The notes under the pieces were generated by a model that had not been told where the DNA came from, did not search any database, and was given only the letters and a program-made list of their open reading frames with translations. From Bromus sterilis (Eukaryota; Streptophyta; Magnoliopsida; Poales; Poaceae): a DNA stretch of 64,000 nucleotides. The position numbers and the translations under genes were made by a program. This document shows positions 9,796-23,397 of this stretch, piece by piece. Position 1 is the first letter of the stretch. Every line of letters begins with the position of its first letter. The stretch is from positions 176,331,501 to 176,395,500 of the forward strand of contig OX465601.1 in the NCBI GenBank assembly GCA_950022295.1. The letters run 5' to 3'.

Positions 9796-12700
9796 ATGTC
9801 AGGTGGAACTCGTAGTGCCGTTCTTCGGAATCGAGACCGTGATCGGAATCGAAATGATGATGAACCTCCAACCCCGCCTTCTGCGGCGGAAATCATGATG
9901 GAAGCTGAGCGGAATAGACGTGATCAAACACGCCTTCTGGAGCTCATCGAGCAGAATACCGCCCACCATCGTAATGTGGTGGTCAGCATTCAGGACTTCA
10001 TCCTCCTCAAGCCACCGGTATTTCGATGCTCTTCTGAGCCCCTTGAAGCTGATGATTGGCTCCGTTCCATCGAGCGTAAGCTTGATACTGCACATGTTGC
10101 TCCCGATGACCGAGTTATTTTCGCGGTATACTTCTTGGAAGGTGCTGCTCTTCAATGGTGGGAGAACCATGTTGCGATGGAGCCAGATGGTCACGTAGTG
10201 ACTTGGCAGGAGTTCTGTGTTGCCTTTCGAGGGTACCACATTCTGGATGAGTTGATGGAGCGCAAGAAGGAAGAGTTCTGCAATCTAAATCAAGGAGAGA
10301 TGTCCATTCATGAGTATGTGAGGGAATTCAACCGTCTTGCTCGGTATGCCCAAGATGAGATCACCACCGATGCCAGAAAGCAGGCAAGGTTCCCTAAGGG
10401 ACTTAGCCCCATCCTTCGTCATGATCTCAACCTCATCGAATTTTCCACCTTTGAGGATTTAGTCAATAGATCCTTCAGAGCTGAGCATGGCAATGAAGTT
10501 TTCGAGAAGTCTCGCAAGCATGCTCTTGAGCTTGCCCCTTCTTCCAGTTCACGCCCTCAGAAGCGTATGATCTGGATTCCTAACAGTTTGTTTCCCCAAA
10601 ACAACCCACCGAGGCCATCCCTTGTGCCGCCTCGTCCACCAGCTCCACCAAACAACCCAGCTCCCCGCACTATCTTTGGAGCCTGCTTTAGATGTGGCCA
10701 GCCTGGTCACTACTCTCGTGAGTGCCCCGTCAACCAAAATGCTCCACCCCATGCCAAAGGAAAACCCACTGTTCATGCCAAACCACCTCCGAAGGTTCCC
10801 ACCGCTAAGCCATCCACCTCAGAAAATCTTGGACATGTGAACCAAATCTCAGCTGAGGAAACTGATGGTACTTCTGACGTCATTCTTGGTACGCTCCCAG
10901 TCAATTTTGTTCCCACTTCTGTCCTTTTTGATCCAGGAGCATCTCACTCATTCATGTCGGAGAGTTATGCACTTCGGCATGATGTATCCTTTGAGGAAAT
11001 GTTCACCCCTATGATCATTCAAACTCCTGGTTCCAAGTGGCAAACTAATAGAGTAAGCCATGGTAATCAAATTGCAATTGAGGGTTTAGTATTCCTTGCT
11101 TCACTCATAGCCCTCAAGTCTTCAGACATTGATGTCATCCTTGGTATGGATTGGTTATCAAGACAACATGCTTTTCTTGATTGTAAAGCCAAGTCAGTTA
11201 GACTTACACACCCCTCAGGCCAGACAATAGATTACTCCTCACCCAGAACAAGAAACCAAGTACAATCTTTCAATGTGCTTCCCCTTCCCGACCTTGAAGA
11301 TGTTCCGGTGGTTCGTGACTTCCCGGATGTCTTTCCTGAAGAGCTGCCAGGAATGCCACCCGACAGATGTGTAGAATTCATAGTGGATCTTGCCCCAGGA
11401 ACCGCACCAATTTCTAGACGCCCATACAAAATGGCCCCACGTGAGTTAGCTGAGCTTAAAACCCAACTGGAAGCTTTGTTGGAGAAATGCTTCATCCGCC
11501 CTAGCTCATCGCCATGGGGTTGCCCCGTTCTGTTCGTAACGAAGAAAGATGGAACAGAAAGGATGTGCGTAGGCTATCGCCCGCTAAATCTAGTGACGAT
11601 AAAGAACAAGTACCCACTGCCCAGGATCAATGATCTTTATGATCAACTTGCTGGATCCTCTGTCTTCTCCAAGATGGATTTGAGATTAGGATATCATCAA
11701 ATAAAAATCCGAAACGAGGACATTCCCAAAACGGCTTTTACTACTCGTTATGGTCTTTACGAGTACACCGTCATGTCCTTCGGTTTAACCAATGCCCCCG
11801 CCACTTTCTCATGCATGATGAATTCGATCTTCATAGAGTATTTGGACCAGTTCGTCGTGGTTTACCTCGACGACATCCTTATATACTCGAAGAACGAAGA
11901 AGAACATGCCGAACACCTAAGGCTGGTATTGATGAAACTTAGAGAGCATCGCCTGTATGCTAAATTCTCCAAGTGTGAATTTTGGCTACCAGAAGTGACC
12001 TACTTAGGCCACGTAATTTCTGCAAAAGGCATTGCTGTGAATCCCGAGAGAGTTCAGGCCGTCCTTGACTGGACTCCTCCTGAATCGGTTAAGCAAGTTA
12101 GGAGTTTTCTTGGCCTAGCCAGCTATTGCCGTCGCTTCGTCAAAAACTTTTCTAAAGTTGCAAAGCCTCTGACTGAACTCCTCAAGAAAGATAAGAAATT
12201 CCTATGGACTCCCAAGTGCGAGGAAAGCTTTCAAGAGCTAAAAAGGAGATTGACTTCTGGACCCGTACTTGCACCTCCAGACACCAAAAAGGATTTCGAG
12301 ATCTATTGTGACGCCTCACGGCAAGGGTTAGGATGCATACTTCTGCAAGATCGACATGTGGTAGCTTATGCTTCACGCCAGTTGCGGCCACATGAAGAGA
12401 ACTATCCTACCCACGATCTTGAACTCGCTGCCGTAGTTCATGCCCTAACAACTTGGCGACATTACCTCCTTGGTAACCGTTGCGAGATTTATTCCGACCA
12501 CCAAAGCCTCAAATATATTTTCACCTAGCCAGATCTTAATCTCAGGCAAAGACGCTGGATTGAGTTGATAAAAGATTACGACGTAGTAATTTCTTACACC
12601 CCAGGAAAAGCCAATGTCATGGCTGATGCACTAAGTCGTAAGTCGTATTGTAACAACCTCATGTTACAACAGTATCAACCACTTCTTCATGAGGAATTTC

Positions 12701-14309
12701 GAAAGCTTAATCTCGAGATTGTTCCTCGTGGATCTCTTTTCAACTTGGTGGCGAAACCAACCCTTGAGGATCAAATCATAGTTGCCCAAAGACGTGCACG
12801 AGGTGTACGCCGGATCAAGGAGAACATTGCTAGCGGCGTTGCTAAATGTTTCTCCACAGATAGTAAAGGAACGGTATTCTTTGGAAATCGTTTGGTAGTA
12901 CCTAAGAATAGGGATCTAAGGCAACTCATCCTCAAAGAAGCCCATGACACACCCCTCTCAATTCATCCCGGTAGCACAAAAATGTACCGAGATCTACGCC
13001 AGAGATTTTGGTGGACTAGGATGAAGAGAGACATTGCTCAATTTGTTGCTGAATGTGATGTTTGTCGTCGCATTAAGGCAGAACATCAAAGACCTGTTGG
13101 TACACTTCAACCTTTGCCTATTCCAGAGTGGAAATGGGACAAAGTCGGTATGGACTTCATCACCGGCTTTCCAAAAACCCAGAAAGGAAATGATGCCATC
13201 TTCGTGGTCATTGACCGACTTTCCAAAGTTGCTCACTTCCTTCCAGTTCGCGAGTCTATAACTGCTAGCCAGTTGGCAGACTTGTACGTCTCTAGGATTG
13301 TATCCCTTCACGGTGTTCCTTTGGAAATCAATTCTGATCGTGGTAGCCTTTTCACCTCTAGATTTTGGGGAAGCTTCCAACGTGCTATGGGAACTCACTC
13401 TCCTTTAGTACAGCTTTCCATCCTCAGTCTAGTGGTCAAGTCGAAAGGGTTAACCAAATTCTTGAAGACATGCTCAGAGCTTGTGTTATATCATTCGGAA
13501 AGAATTGGGAGAATTCTCTTCCATTTGCCGAATTTGCTTATAACAATAGTTTTCAATCTAGTCTGAACATGGCTCCTTTTGAACTCCTTTATGGACGACG
13601 ATGTCGAACACCTTTAAAATGGTCAGAAACCGGTGAAAGACAACTCTTTGGACCGGAAATGATCAAGGAAGCAGAAGAGCAAGTTCGCATTGTTCGTGAT
13701 CAATTGAAAGCAGCCCAGTCTCGTCAGAAAAGCAACTATGATCGTCATCATAGGCAGGAGAGCTACAATCTGGATGAGAAGGCTTACCTTCGGGTTACTC
13801 CTCTGAAGGGTACCCAACGATTCGGTATCAAAGGCAAGTTAGCCCCACGTTACATCGGACCTTTCCGCATTCTTGCTAAACGTGGAGAAGTTGCCTACCA
13901 ACTTGAACAACCCCCTCACCTTTCCCGAGTACATGATGTATTCCATGTGTCACAACTCAGGCGTTGCTTCAAGGACCCCATCCGCGAAGTCGACCATGAA
14001 ACGCTTGATCTACAAGATTACCTTTCTTATCGAGAATACCCTGTTCGTGTTCTTGATTCAGCAGAGCGTGTCACTCGCCGAAAGAAGATCAAGTTTCTGA
14101 AAGTTCAGTGGTCACATCACTCAGAGAAAGAAGCCACGTGGGAAAGAGAAGACCGTCTCAGTGCCGAGTACCCCTCCTTCCTTCCGCAGACTTATGAATC
14201 TCGGGACGAGATTCTTTCGAGTGGGGGCGAGTGGTCACAACCCCAAGTTAGGTATGTGCTAGGATCAGAGGTACCTTGCATTCATGCCAAAAATTCAAAA
14301 AGAAAATAA
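9796..14309 (+). pseudogene. gag-pol: TE-5 gag-pol polyprotein, disabled by a stop and a frameshift
   Basis: The start ATG (aggATGTCAGG) follows a T-rich tract ending CACAG and matches the TE-7 start. In order I see the gag region, a CCHC knuckle (CFRCGQPGHYSREC, about residues 297-310), protease (DPGASHSF), RT with intact YLDDIL, RNase H (YCDASRQG), integrase zinc finger and catalytic core, and a C-terminal chromodomain (KVQWSHHSEKEATWE). Breaks: an in-frame TAG at 12526-12528, where TE-7 has a Gln codon, and a one-base deletion at about 13396-13401 in the integrase core that moves the rest to another frame (13400-14309). The conserved VDYRPLN reads VGYRPLN. The last frame runs through the purine tract into the LTR. 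It cannot make a full polyprotein. Confidence 0.92.
14219..14232 (+). other. Polypurine tract of TE-5
   Basis: GAGTGGGGGCGAGT lies immediately before the 3' LTR and is identical in TE-7 (minus strand, 38141-38154). Confidence 0.75.
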
Positions 14310-17300
14310 AAAATGGGGAAAAGAAAGCCCTGAGAAATTAAATCAAATGACCAGATAAAAATCTTTTTCCAAAAATCATTTGAACATTTGGAAAATTCCT
14401 ATAAATGGTGCTGATCATTTTGAAAATGGTTTGGGAGCAATCCCATGCTCAGGGATTTTTCAAAAATTCAAACAGAGGCTTGGAAATTAAATTTAAATGC
14501 TATTTGAATTGGATTCAAATAATTTGAATTCCAAAAATCTTCAAATCTTGGGAGTGACTAGTTTTATGTCACATAGGTCCAAGATAAAAATTTGGGGATT
14601 TTTAAAAATGCTTTGGTATTTTTCTCAGAGCAAAACAAATAAAACAGAAAGCAGAAAAGAAAGAAAAAGAAAAAGGCTGAAAGCCACTTACCTGGCCCAC
14701 CTGGCCCAGCAGAGGCGGCCCAGCCCAAAGGGGCAGGGTCGTCTTCTCCACCAGGCAAGGCAGGCAGGAAGCTCCACGCCGGCCGCGGCATGGCTGCCAG
14801 GCAGCTGCCTGGCTGCTCCCCGGCCGCATTCTAGCGTCGTGGAGACCCCGTGTTCTTCCCCCTTCCTTTTCCCCCTCGCCTGGACCTCCTCCTCTCTCTC
14901 CCGTGCGAAAACCGCGAAAGCCCGAGCGCACCCGAGCCCGCCGTCGTGCTCAGACGTGGCCACCGTGCCTCTCCCGGCGAGCCACCGTGTTCGGGAAGCT
15001 CACCGTCGTCGACTTCGTCGATCTGCGCCAGTGATTCGAGCCAAGTCCCACCCGAAGCGACGCCAGCATCGATTTCTTCTCGCCGGCCGCAGCAACTCCG
15101 GCGAGGGATTCCTCACCGGACAACACCTCCCCGACCTCTCCGTGCTTCCCTTCGCACTCTTGGTGTGCTGCTCCGCGTCCGGATCCCCTCCGTTCATCTC
15201 CTCGTACCTTCCCTCGCAAGTTCACCGTTAACCGGAGCTCCGGCAGCCGCCTCCGTCGTCGTAGCCGTGGCTACCAACCTCCCCGTGAGCCCCAGTTGGC
15301 TCCACGCGACGCGGAAGAGAGAGGGCTTCCTCCCAGTGCCCTCCCCTCCTTCTCCCGTGGCCGGAACGGCCACTCCGGCAACCCTCCGCCGTGCCCGTGC
15401 CACCGGCGGCTAACCGCCGGGCAATTAGCCCTAAACCCACGCCCTAATCAGCCACCCAGCCACTGATAGTGGGACCCACAGCCCCCCTAACCCTCGGTTT
15501 AACTTAATTAAAACGGGGTTAACCCCACTGTGGCTGACAGGTGGGGCCCCCTAGTCAGTTTGACTGGTCAGCCCCCCCTGCTGACGCATTAAATCAAAAA
15601 GATTTTAAATAAATCAGAGAAATTCCAGAAAATACCCCAAACTTTGGAAATTCATAGAAAATTCATATTAACTCCAAATTGGACAAATAATATATGAAAA
15701 ATGATCAGGAGAAAATTATCTTTCCAAATATGCAACTTTCAACTATGTTGGAGTTGATTTTAAAATGGGACCAGTAGCATATGTCATTTGATTTGTTTGA
15801 AATTAATTCAAATTCAATTCAAATGATTTTGCAACTTGGACCATGGAATTATACTATATTTCAACCACACTTCAGAGGCATATCATACACATTTGAAGAC
15901 GATTCAAAATGATCAAACAATGTCACATGTAACTTGGTCAAGTTTGAATTCAAATTGGAGTTTGAATTTGCAATTCAATTTGCAATATACTCCATTTAAA
16001 TGGAATTTCCAAAACACATCAGAAACATATACATCAAGTTTCAACCTTCAACCATGTGTTTGTGCATTGTATTTATATTGCTTCCTTGTTTGTTGTTTGT
16101 CGAGTAGAGGTGGAACCGGAGCAGGAGGCTACCCCCTTCGTTGACGACACCGTTATCGAAACCTCGTCAGCAAGGCAAGCAAACCCCCATTGATCATGTC
16201 TATAAAATCCCACTTCCCTCTCATGTCTCTCTTATGCATTGTTTAGGATGATCACCATGATAACGTTTCTATCGCATAGTTGAACCCATATCCTTTGCAT
16301 GACCTATCATCTTGTCACAGTAGTAAGCAAACCACAATCCTAGCAGATGTAGGAGTTGGTTGATATCATGTGGCCCCTGCAACTGTTATTGCTTATTGCA
16401 TGCTTAGTGGTACAATGAGGTTGCTTATGATGTGAGTCGGGATGAAGATAAACATGGTGTTGATGAAAGTGAAACGTGTTGGTGAATCTACCCTAATACA
16501 AGGTGAACGATGAGAGGCTGTGTAGGAGTACACAGTGGGTTGTCTCGTTGAACACCGCCCTAAGCCCGAGTTCTTGTGTAGTGATCCAAGAAGAAGAGTA
16601 CAACCACACATTGGGCTCACTGAACCCTCTCATCCTAGTACCTCACCCCGTTCGAACCCCAAGATTCGCAGTAGTTCGGAGTTCTGGTAGGGCTGTGGCA
16701 CGGTCTGCGAAGTGGATGAACGGCTTTTCAAGACCGGCTTGGGACCCTGCACACATCGTTTGAGGCTGTACTGGAACCTCGGCCGGACTTCCATACGGAT
16801 CCCCCTCAGATAGGAGACTCTCTGGACTAGAACGGAGCTGTGGGCGAAGTGTTGTGGTGAACATCCTCGCCGACACCCCTTGAATGGTGTCGAGGCCAAA
16901 GGCGGTAACTGATAGTCATGTGTGTGTAGTAGTACACCCCTGCAGGGTTAACAAAACTATTCAAATAGCCGCATCCGCGGTTAAGGACTGCTTGGAAAGC
17001 TTAGCTTGATTATTAGACAACTTGAACTGGATACTTCTAAAATACACCAAGATAAGTGTGAGTGCTATGGCGTGCTTTCTCGTGGGGAAGTCGAGGAAGG
17101 CACCATAGTGGTGTAATTGGTCGGAGATGTAGTGGACTCGTGTACGCTTCTTACCTCAAGTCTGGTACTCGTAGTTCAGGACTAGCCAAGTCAAAGCTGG
17201 CACTTCTGCAAGTGAAACCCCACCTCCCTTTACCTTGATACATGTGCATGAGTAGTATATCTCCTATGTAAGTCTTGCCGAGTACGACTTTGTACTCACG

Positions 17301-18114
17301 TTTGCTTATTCTATGTTTTAGATGAACCCACCGACCCCGATGGTGGCTTCTACTGAAGCTCAAAGAATGAAGACTCAGACCAAGACCAAGCTAGTGTAGT
17401 CCCAGTCAGACGACTGGTTCCCTCGTGGAGGGCTTGTTTTTAGATAAGGCTTATCTAAGCCATTTGTTAAACTTGTCTGTACTCAGACCTACTTTGCTTC
17501 TGCTTGTCTGTTGTAATGTTGGATCACATGCTTGTGATCTCTGTGTGCAATCTGTAAGAGTTATTAATAAAGATGTATACTTTGTAGAGAATTGCAATGA
17601 TACCTGCTGTTCATACAAGGCATGTGGGCTGCGTGTATGTTTATAACATGCATGTCTCTGTATGGGTTTTCGAGACATTAGTTATGATCTGGATGGCGGT
17701 CTTTTATAGACCAAGTGGCCCTTAGATGTGCGCAGCTTGGGGCATCGTGATGCGATTGTTCGAGACTCTGTCTCGTGCACACTTTGATGTATGATCGAGC
17801 CCGCCCTAGACCCCGACTAAGTGATCGGGCTGGAGTAAGTCTATGTAAGGGTTATAATACAATCGATAGTATGGTTGAGGCGACTTGTCTATGAGTATGG
17901 GAGTTCACCACCCATATCAGTTAGACTTGTGTACGGACGATGAGGACCCATATCAGTTGATCATCCGGCCTGGATGGGATGCCCCTCACGTACGATGCTT
18001 TCCGAGAACGTTCTGTGCTTGGCCTTGTCTGCTTAGACAAGTGGGTACGGTTCTCGGCTCTCCATATGACTATGTCGTAGAGGGACTTGCATACGCTAAC
18101 CCCGGGTCCCGACA
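14233..18114 (+). repeat. Chimeric 3' LTR (TE-5 left part, TE-4-like right part)
   Basis: It starts GGTCACAACCCC, so its first base is G instead of the canonical T, and ends CGGGTCCCGACA. It matches the 5' LTR to about 16860. Beyond that it resembles TE-7: for example GAACATCCTCGC and CACCCCTTGAATGGTGTCGAG near 16860-16895 match TE-7, while the 5' LTR has a quite different sequence at 8053-8090. CATGA follows directly (18115-18119). GC-rich block at 14700-15420; TATA at 16201-16207; AATAAA at 17566-17571. Confidence 0.75.
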
Positions 18115-18119
18115 CATGA

Positions 18120-19336
18120 GTACAGAAGTACTCAGCATCCAACTATAGTGGTCAACTAACCCAGCAAGGACTTCATCACTCGTCATTCTAGGACAACTAG
18201 TAGTTTACGGTAAAGAGGGGGGTAAGTGGTGAGGTTGCTGCCGCACTAGCATTTATGAAGTGGCTAACGATCTAGAGAGTAAGATAAGAAGCCAAGCATT
18301 CGATGAGGAATCGCCTCCAACAAGTCTGCCATCCACCTACTTACGCAAGCATAACACCTATCCTATCCTTGTCCTCCTCTTCGCATCCCGACGAAGAAGA
18401 AGCAGTTAAGGCACACACACGTCGATCAAGTTATATAAATATTATCTCAGTTGTTGTTGTTGTCTATGAACAAGGAGTAGGTCTCAAGTCGTCCATAACC
18501 GTGGACACGGCTTCTCGAAAAGATTTAACCCTGCGGTGGTGTACCAACTGCCCATTGCAAGGTTCCGCACGCACGCCCATATCTCTCAGTTGCTACCCAT
18601 CACAGGCAACCATTTTATGATTTAGTTCCGAGAGATCCGGAACGACAGGTCCCTCTAGCTATCAACGAACAAATCCGGGTGGCCCCCGGTGAGTCGACAT
18701 CCAGCTCAGGAGCCGGCCGCGCTCTCGATCTGGTCTCTACCGTCTGTCGCAGGTTTGGATTTCCGGTAATTCTCACATGAGGTCGGGTCCTCAGCCGGAC
18801 AGGTTGGACCAACAAGGAAACAAAGTCCCCGCTGGCCCTGGTTGGTTTAAAGGATGTCTGCTAGGAGCGACCCGACAAGCATATATGCATGGTTTGCAAA
18901 TGGTAAATCAGCTTGGGCCACCACTAGAAATGTTTGAAGCTAGGTAGGTAAGAAAAGGGCACCCCATAAAATCCCACACGCGGTTAGGCACGCTCAGTCT
19001 TAGAACCAATACCCGGAACTCGGATCCTAGGTGACTCGAATGGATCAAAGCGTCGGGGCGGGATAGCCTAGACCTTCCATCATTCGTCGAGTATAGTCAA
19101 CATTATAATAATCATATCATCAACAACAATAATATAATAATGTGATAGCCCAAACCAAGGAGTAACAGGAGGTAACATCTAGCATCCTAAGCATGCATAC
19201 TAAGAAGGGGCTGAGCAACGAGCAATAGTAACATAGCAGTACATGGTTTGCTGGGAGGGGACATGGCTTTATCGATTTGAAAGAGGCTGTAAACATGTGG
19301 TAGGATCAAACATCGAACCTAACCTAGACTAGCATG
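18120..19336 (-). repeat. TE-3 3' LTR, piece 2
   Basis: Joining 2967 to 18120 through the CATGA duplication restores a hairpin, GAGTAC-AGAA-GTACTC (right-hand copy at 18118-18133), which other LTRs here carry intact. The piece also holds the CCGTG-GA-CACGG hairpin (18499-18510) beside the CTGC/TTAACC block typical of these LTRs. Only chance ORFs are present. It ends at GCATG (19332-19336), just before TE-6. Confidence 0.75.
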
Positions 19337-22300
19337 TGTAACACCCTCAGTTCTCTGTAACAGTAATCCTTTTGCTAATGACAATTACTGTTGCTAAATC
19401 ATGCGATGATCAAATTTGAATCAAATCAAATCCAAAATGCCTTTTGTTGATATTAAAAAAAATGTTGCAAATAAAACTTGTCCAAAAATTATACAACCAC
19501 TTTTATTAAATCACAAGTAATCAGTGGGTCATGCCCATGTGGTTATGGTATTTTATTAAGCCACTGAAAAATCCAAACAAATCAAACAGTAGCATAGAAA
19601 CCCCATTCTAACCATTAATTAATTAATTAATATATCAAGTGAATTTAGAAATGACCCAAACATTTTGTATCACTGATATGGGGTATAATTTTAATTTACA
19701 AACACCTAACACATTTTATAAAAATACAGAAGTAATTAAAACAATTGCACAAAGTAAAGAACATAAAGAAAACAAAACAAAAATAAAAACCTCACTATAC
19801 CCCGCCCTGGGCAAAAGGCCCAGCCGGCCTACCCTCCCTCCCCTCTTTTCTCTCTCTTCCCCACCCCAACCACCTCCACCTGCTCCCGCAGCCGTGGCGC
19901 AATGGCCATGGCTAGGCGCACCGAGCCGGCCCCCCTCCTCCACCTACTACCTCATGGAGAGGATAAGGACGCCGCCTGCTCCCTGCACGAGGCCCTCCTC
20001 CGTTCCCCCCTCTCGCTCGGTCGTCTGTGTCCTCCCCCGTGAAGAACCGTGCTCGGCCGTGGGCGTCGCCGGCGAGCACCTGTGGGCAACGGCCGCCACT
20101 GGACGCCGCAACTTGTCCAGGGCCTTCCCCACGCTCGACTCCTTCGTCTCGAGCTCGCCATCGACACCGGGACACGCCACACGTTGCAAATCGGAACCTT
20201 CTTCCTCCCGCGGCCGCCCCCTCCATTGATGACAGTGTGCTCAACCTCGACCGCCATCTGCCTTCGCGACCTCTCCCCGACACCCCCTGTGAGCCTTAGC
20301 TCCTTTCCCCCGGTTCCCGGCCCTTCCCGTGCGCTAGGTCGCCGCCGCCGTGAGAACGTGCTCCGGCCGCCGCCTGTTGCTCGTCGTAGCCGTCGCCCTG
20401 GTCTGTCTCAGCGCGCGCCTGTGGCACAGATGGATGCGCGCCTGCACCAGGGTCCCTTAGGAACAAACGGAGCCCAAAACAACCCCCTGTAGCGTGCGCT
20501 TCGTCTTCGCCGCCGTCGGCACGACCTCGCCGCGTTACTCCGGCGACTGCCGACGTGGCATATTAGTTAGGCCTAAACCCCCGGTTAATTAGTCCATGTG
20601 TATATGACATGTGGGCCCGAGCCTTTTTGTTTAAATTAAAACCTGCTGATTAAACCCTGAGACACTTACACTTGGGCCCAGTTGTCAGTTTAATTAATTA
20701 ATAATTAAATAGAAAATAAGTGGCTGACAGGTGGGTCCAGTGCATTACTTATAATAGAAATGAATTGTTTTAAATAACCAGAGGCTGACATGTGGGACCC
20801 ACATGTCAGTTGACTGGTCAACTCTCTCTGTTGTGGATAATGTTGATTTATTAATTAAAAGAATTCTAGAAATTGTAGTAAAATGATTTAAACTTTAAAA
20901 TTCAATATCTTTTAAACTGTAACTCAAATTCAAAAACTTTATACATCAAAATTGATCAGAAAAATATAATGAGTACGAATACGATATCCGTATGTTTATC
21001 ACACCTCTCTAACACAACGAACATCGAACCGTCCCCCTTCGGACCGACTGCCCGATAAATTGTCCGGTACTGCTAAAGTACCCGGATGAATTTATTTCGA
21101 ACACGAAAGTTGTTCGGAATAGATCAACTAACTCGGATACACCACCCACACATGTGTCAGATGTCCACGACACCTCCGACATGATATCTCCCCCCTCCGG
21201 ACACCTTGTCCGATAATCACCCGGAGCTGGCCGTTCATCCCCGGATGAATTCCCGCTCTGACCAACGTGCATTGCTCTGCGTTAGAACACCGTTAACATT
21301 TCATCTGTCATGTCATGCCTCTGTTTGTGTATGCTTGCTTTGTATTTACTGTTTCTCCCCCCCTTAATCTCCGGTAGACCCCGCTGCTGCCGCCGACTAC
21401 ACCGCTGCTGAGTACGACTACTTCGTCGACGACCCTACCCCTACCGTCGAGCTTCCAGGAAAGCAGAGCCATTCTCTTCCCCAGATATCGCCTATCTTTC
21501 CGTACTTTTCTTGCACTAGGCATTGTTACTGCTGCTGCTACGTTACAATCCTATTCAATTGCATAGCCTGTTTTTGTCGCCCCTTGATGTACCTTCCTTT
21601 ATCCTATGCTGCCTATTATATATATTATATTCAGAAGTGAGCCCTGCGCATTGTTAGCTAGGATTAGATAGAGGGCCGCGATCACTCAGGGGAGTGAACA
21701 CGGGTACAAATATTATAACTGCACAGGTACGGTACAATGCAGACACAGCCTCAGGCCCCCTAGCTCGGCTCTGCCGGGCCACCATCAAGTGTGAGCTATC
21801 AAGGAGAAATCCTTGTATTCCACTCGTTGCTGACTTTGTATAGCCGCTCTAGGTACCTGAGAAACGGTTGTCCTTCAGGTAAGAAGTCGGACGACCCAAC
21901 GGTGCCCGCGAGAGGTATTGCGACGGGACGACAGGGAGGGTACGACCAGTGTACCGGTGTGCTTGGATCCTGATCGTTGGCTGCGAGAGTTACCAAACCA
22001 CGAAAGTCGAGCTCCTCAAAGAGCACACGCGAGACAAGGTAAGGAGACGGTTCACCTTGCTGGTAACCGCAGAGACTTGGTGGGACGACAGGGCAGGCAC
22101 CGATGTACTGGTGGTCCTGGCTGCTGTCGTTGTCCGCGGGTCAGTTAAGTCGAGGCAACGATAACGGTGGTCCCGCAAGTTAATAAAATGACTAATGGTT
22201 CAGTGAATGTCTTGAGTTGGCTATATGCCATGTACACACTACCTACCTGTGGGAATTACGAGTTATGGGCTCCTCTGCTTCGTAGTGTCGTCCGAGGACT

Positions 22301-23382
22301 CTTCAGACGTTAGCAGTACCGCGGCCTGCGCCGGGAAGTGGTGTTGTCTTATTTTCTCGCGCGATGGTGTCTTATTTTGGATTTGCTTCAACTTCACAGG
22401 CCAGCCACGCACCGTGCAGGAGTACGTTCGGGTTGGGGTCCAAGGCCCGACGTACTTAGGATTTAGACCGGTGGATGGCCTCGGTGGAGCGTTCCCTAAC
22501 AAGGTTCCCGCCACCCTGGAGATCCGTGCGTGTAGTGTAACACAAGTGCACCCCTGCAGGGAAGATTAATCTATTCGAATAGCCGTGTCCACGATAACAG
22601 GACGCTTTATGCTGAAGCTGGATCTTACCACTACAAACTATTATTATTAAACTGTATGGTTCCGGGTATTCTTCCTCGCTGGGATGTCGAGGAGGTGAAC
22701 TCGGAGGCATTGCTAATTATTACAACTTATTATTATACAATGCTGCAGCAACTTCTGCTGCATTGTTACTTTATGCTTTATATAAACTGTTGGCTGATTC
22801 TTACCTCATGCTGCAAGACACCGTCGGAAGATGCTAGTCTTCGATAGGCCTAGCTTCTTACCCTTATTCTGATTTCTATCTTGCAGTCCACTATATACAT
22901 CCTCTTCTTTCTGTTGATACAATGCATAATGCTTAGTAGCAGACGTAAGACTCGCGGGTATGCTAGATATTCACCTTTGCTTTATTTCCCTTTTTCGCGT
23001 TGCCTGATCGGCCGCTGCAGTCGACGTTGAAGCCCAGGAGCAGGAGTACCCCGGAGGCGACTACTACAACGTCGAGTTCCCCGTTGACCAGGAGTAGTTC
23101 GGTGGATCCCAGGCAGGAGGCCTCGCCTTTTCGTTCTGTATCTCTGATGTGATTTGTGCTAGCCTTCTTCAGGAAAAACTTGACTAACTATGTCTTTACT
23201 CAGATATTATGGCTTGTATGACTTATGTATTCGGATCCTCGTGATCCCTAGTGTTGTAACATATTTGTTTATACTTTTGTGTTTAGTGTTGTGCTGTGAT
23301 ATTCTCACCGTGGCACCCTAATCTCAGCCGTGTACCCTACGTGTATGATTACTGTACACAGACTGATTTTGGGGGCGTCACA
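19337..23382 (+). repeat. TE-6 5' LTR
   Basis: 4046 bases. GC-rich block at 19800-20560. Compared with the 3' LTR it has 394 extra bases (20596-20989) and lacks a ~184-base block and a ~46-base block. The hairpin module is at 22584-22593 (CGTG-TC-CACG). Canonical TG...CA ends. Confidence 0.85.
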
Positions 23383-23385
23383 AGT

Positions 23386-23397
23386 TGGTATCAGAGC
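23386..23397 (+). other. Primer binding site of TE-6 (tRNA-iMet type)
   Basis: TGGTATCAGAGC begins three bases after the 5' LTR end at 23382. Confidence 0.85.

Larger units (their letters stand above)
5547..16860 (+). mobile_element. TE-5: chromoviral Ty3/gypsy element (Tekay-like), right end lost by recombination
   Basis: The order is 5' LTR (5547-9323), primer site, gag-pol (9796-14309), purine tract and 3' LTR from 14233. Left target sequence is AGTAC (5542-5546), but no AGTAC directly follows the right LTR; CATGA, the duplication of TE-4, is there instead. The two LTRs agree closely up to about 16860 (8052 in the 5' LTR) and then diverge, the right one becoming TE-7/TE-4-like. I therefore place the end of TE-5 at about 16830-16862. 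The leader (9324-9795) is only 472 bases and has no extra ORF. Confidence 0.8.

Noticed and set aside
9799..10239. 146-codon minus-strand ORF
   Set aside because: Antisense to TE-5 gag; overlaps strongly conserved coding sequence on the other strand.
14497..15413. Long plus-strand ORFs of 244 and 187 codons
   Set aside because: They lie in the GC-rich block of an LTR, have low-complexity Pro/Ser/Arg-rich translations, recur in several frames and are broken in the partner LTR.
18119..18123. AGTAC as the right target duplication of TE-5
   Set aside because: It is separated from the LTR end by CATG and is part of the conserved TE-3 hairpin, so the match with 5542-5546 is coincidental; CATGA matches TE-4 instead.
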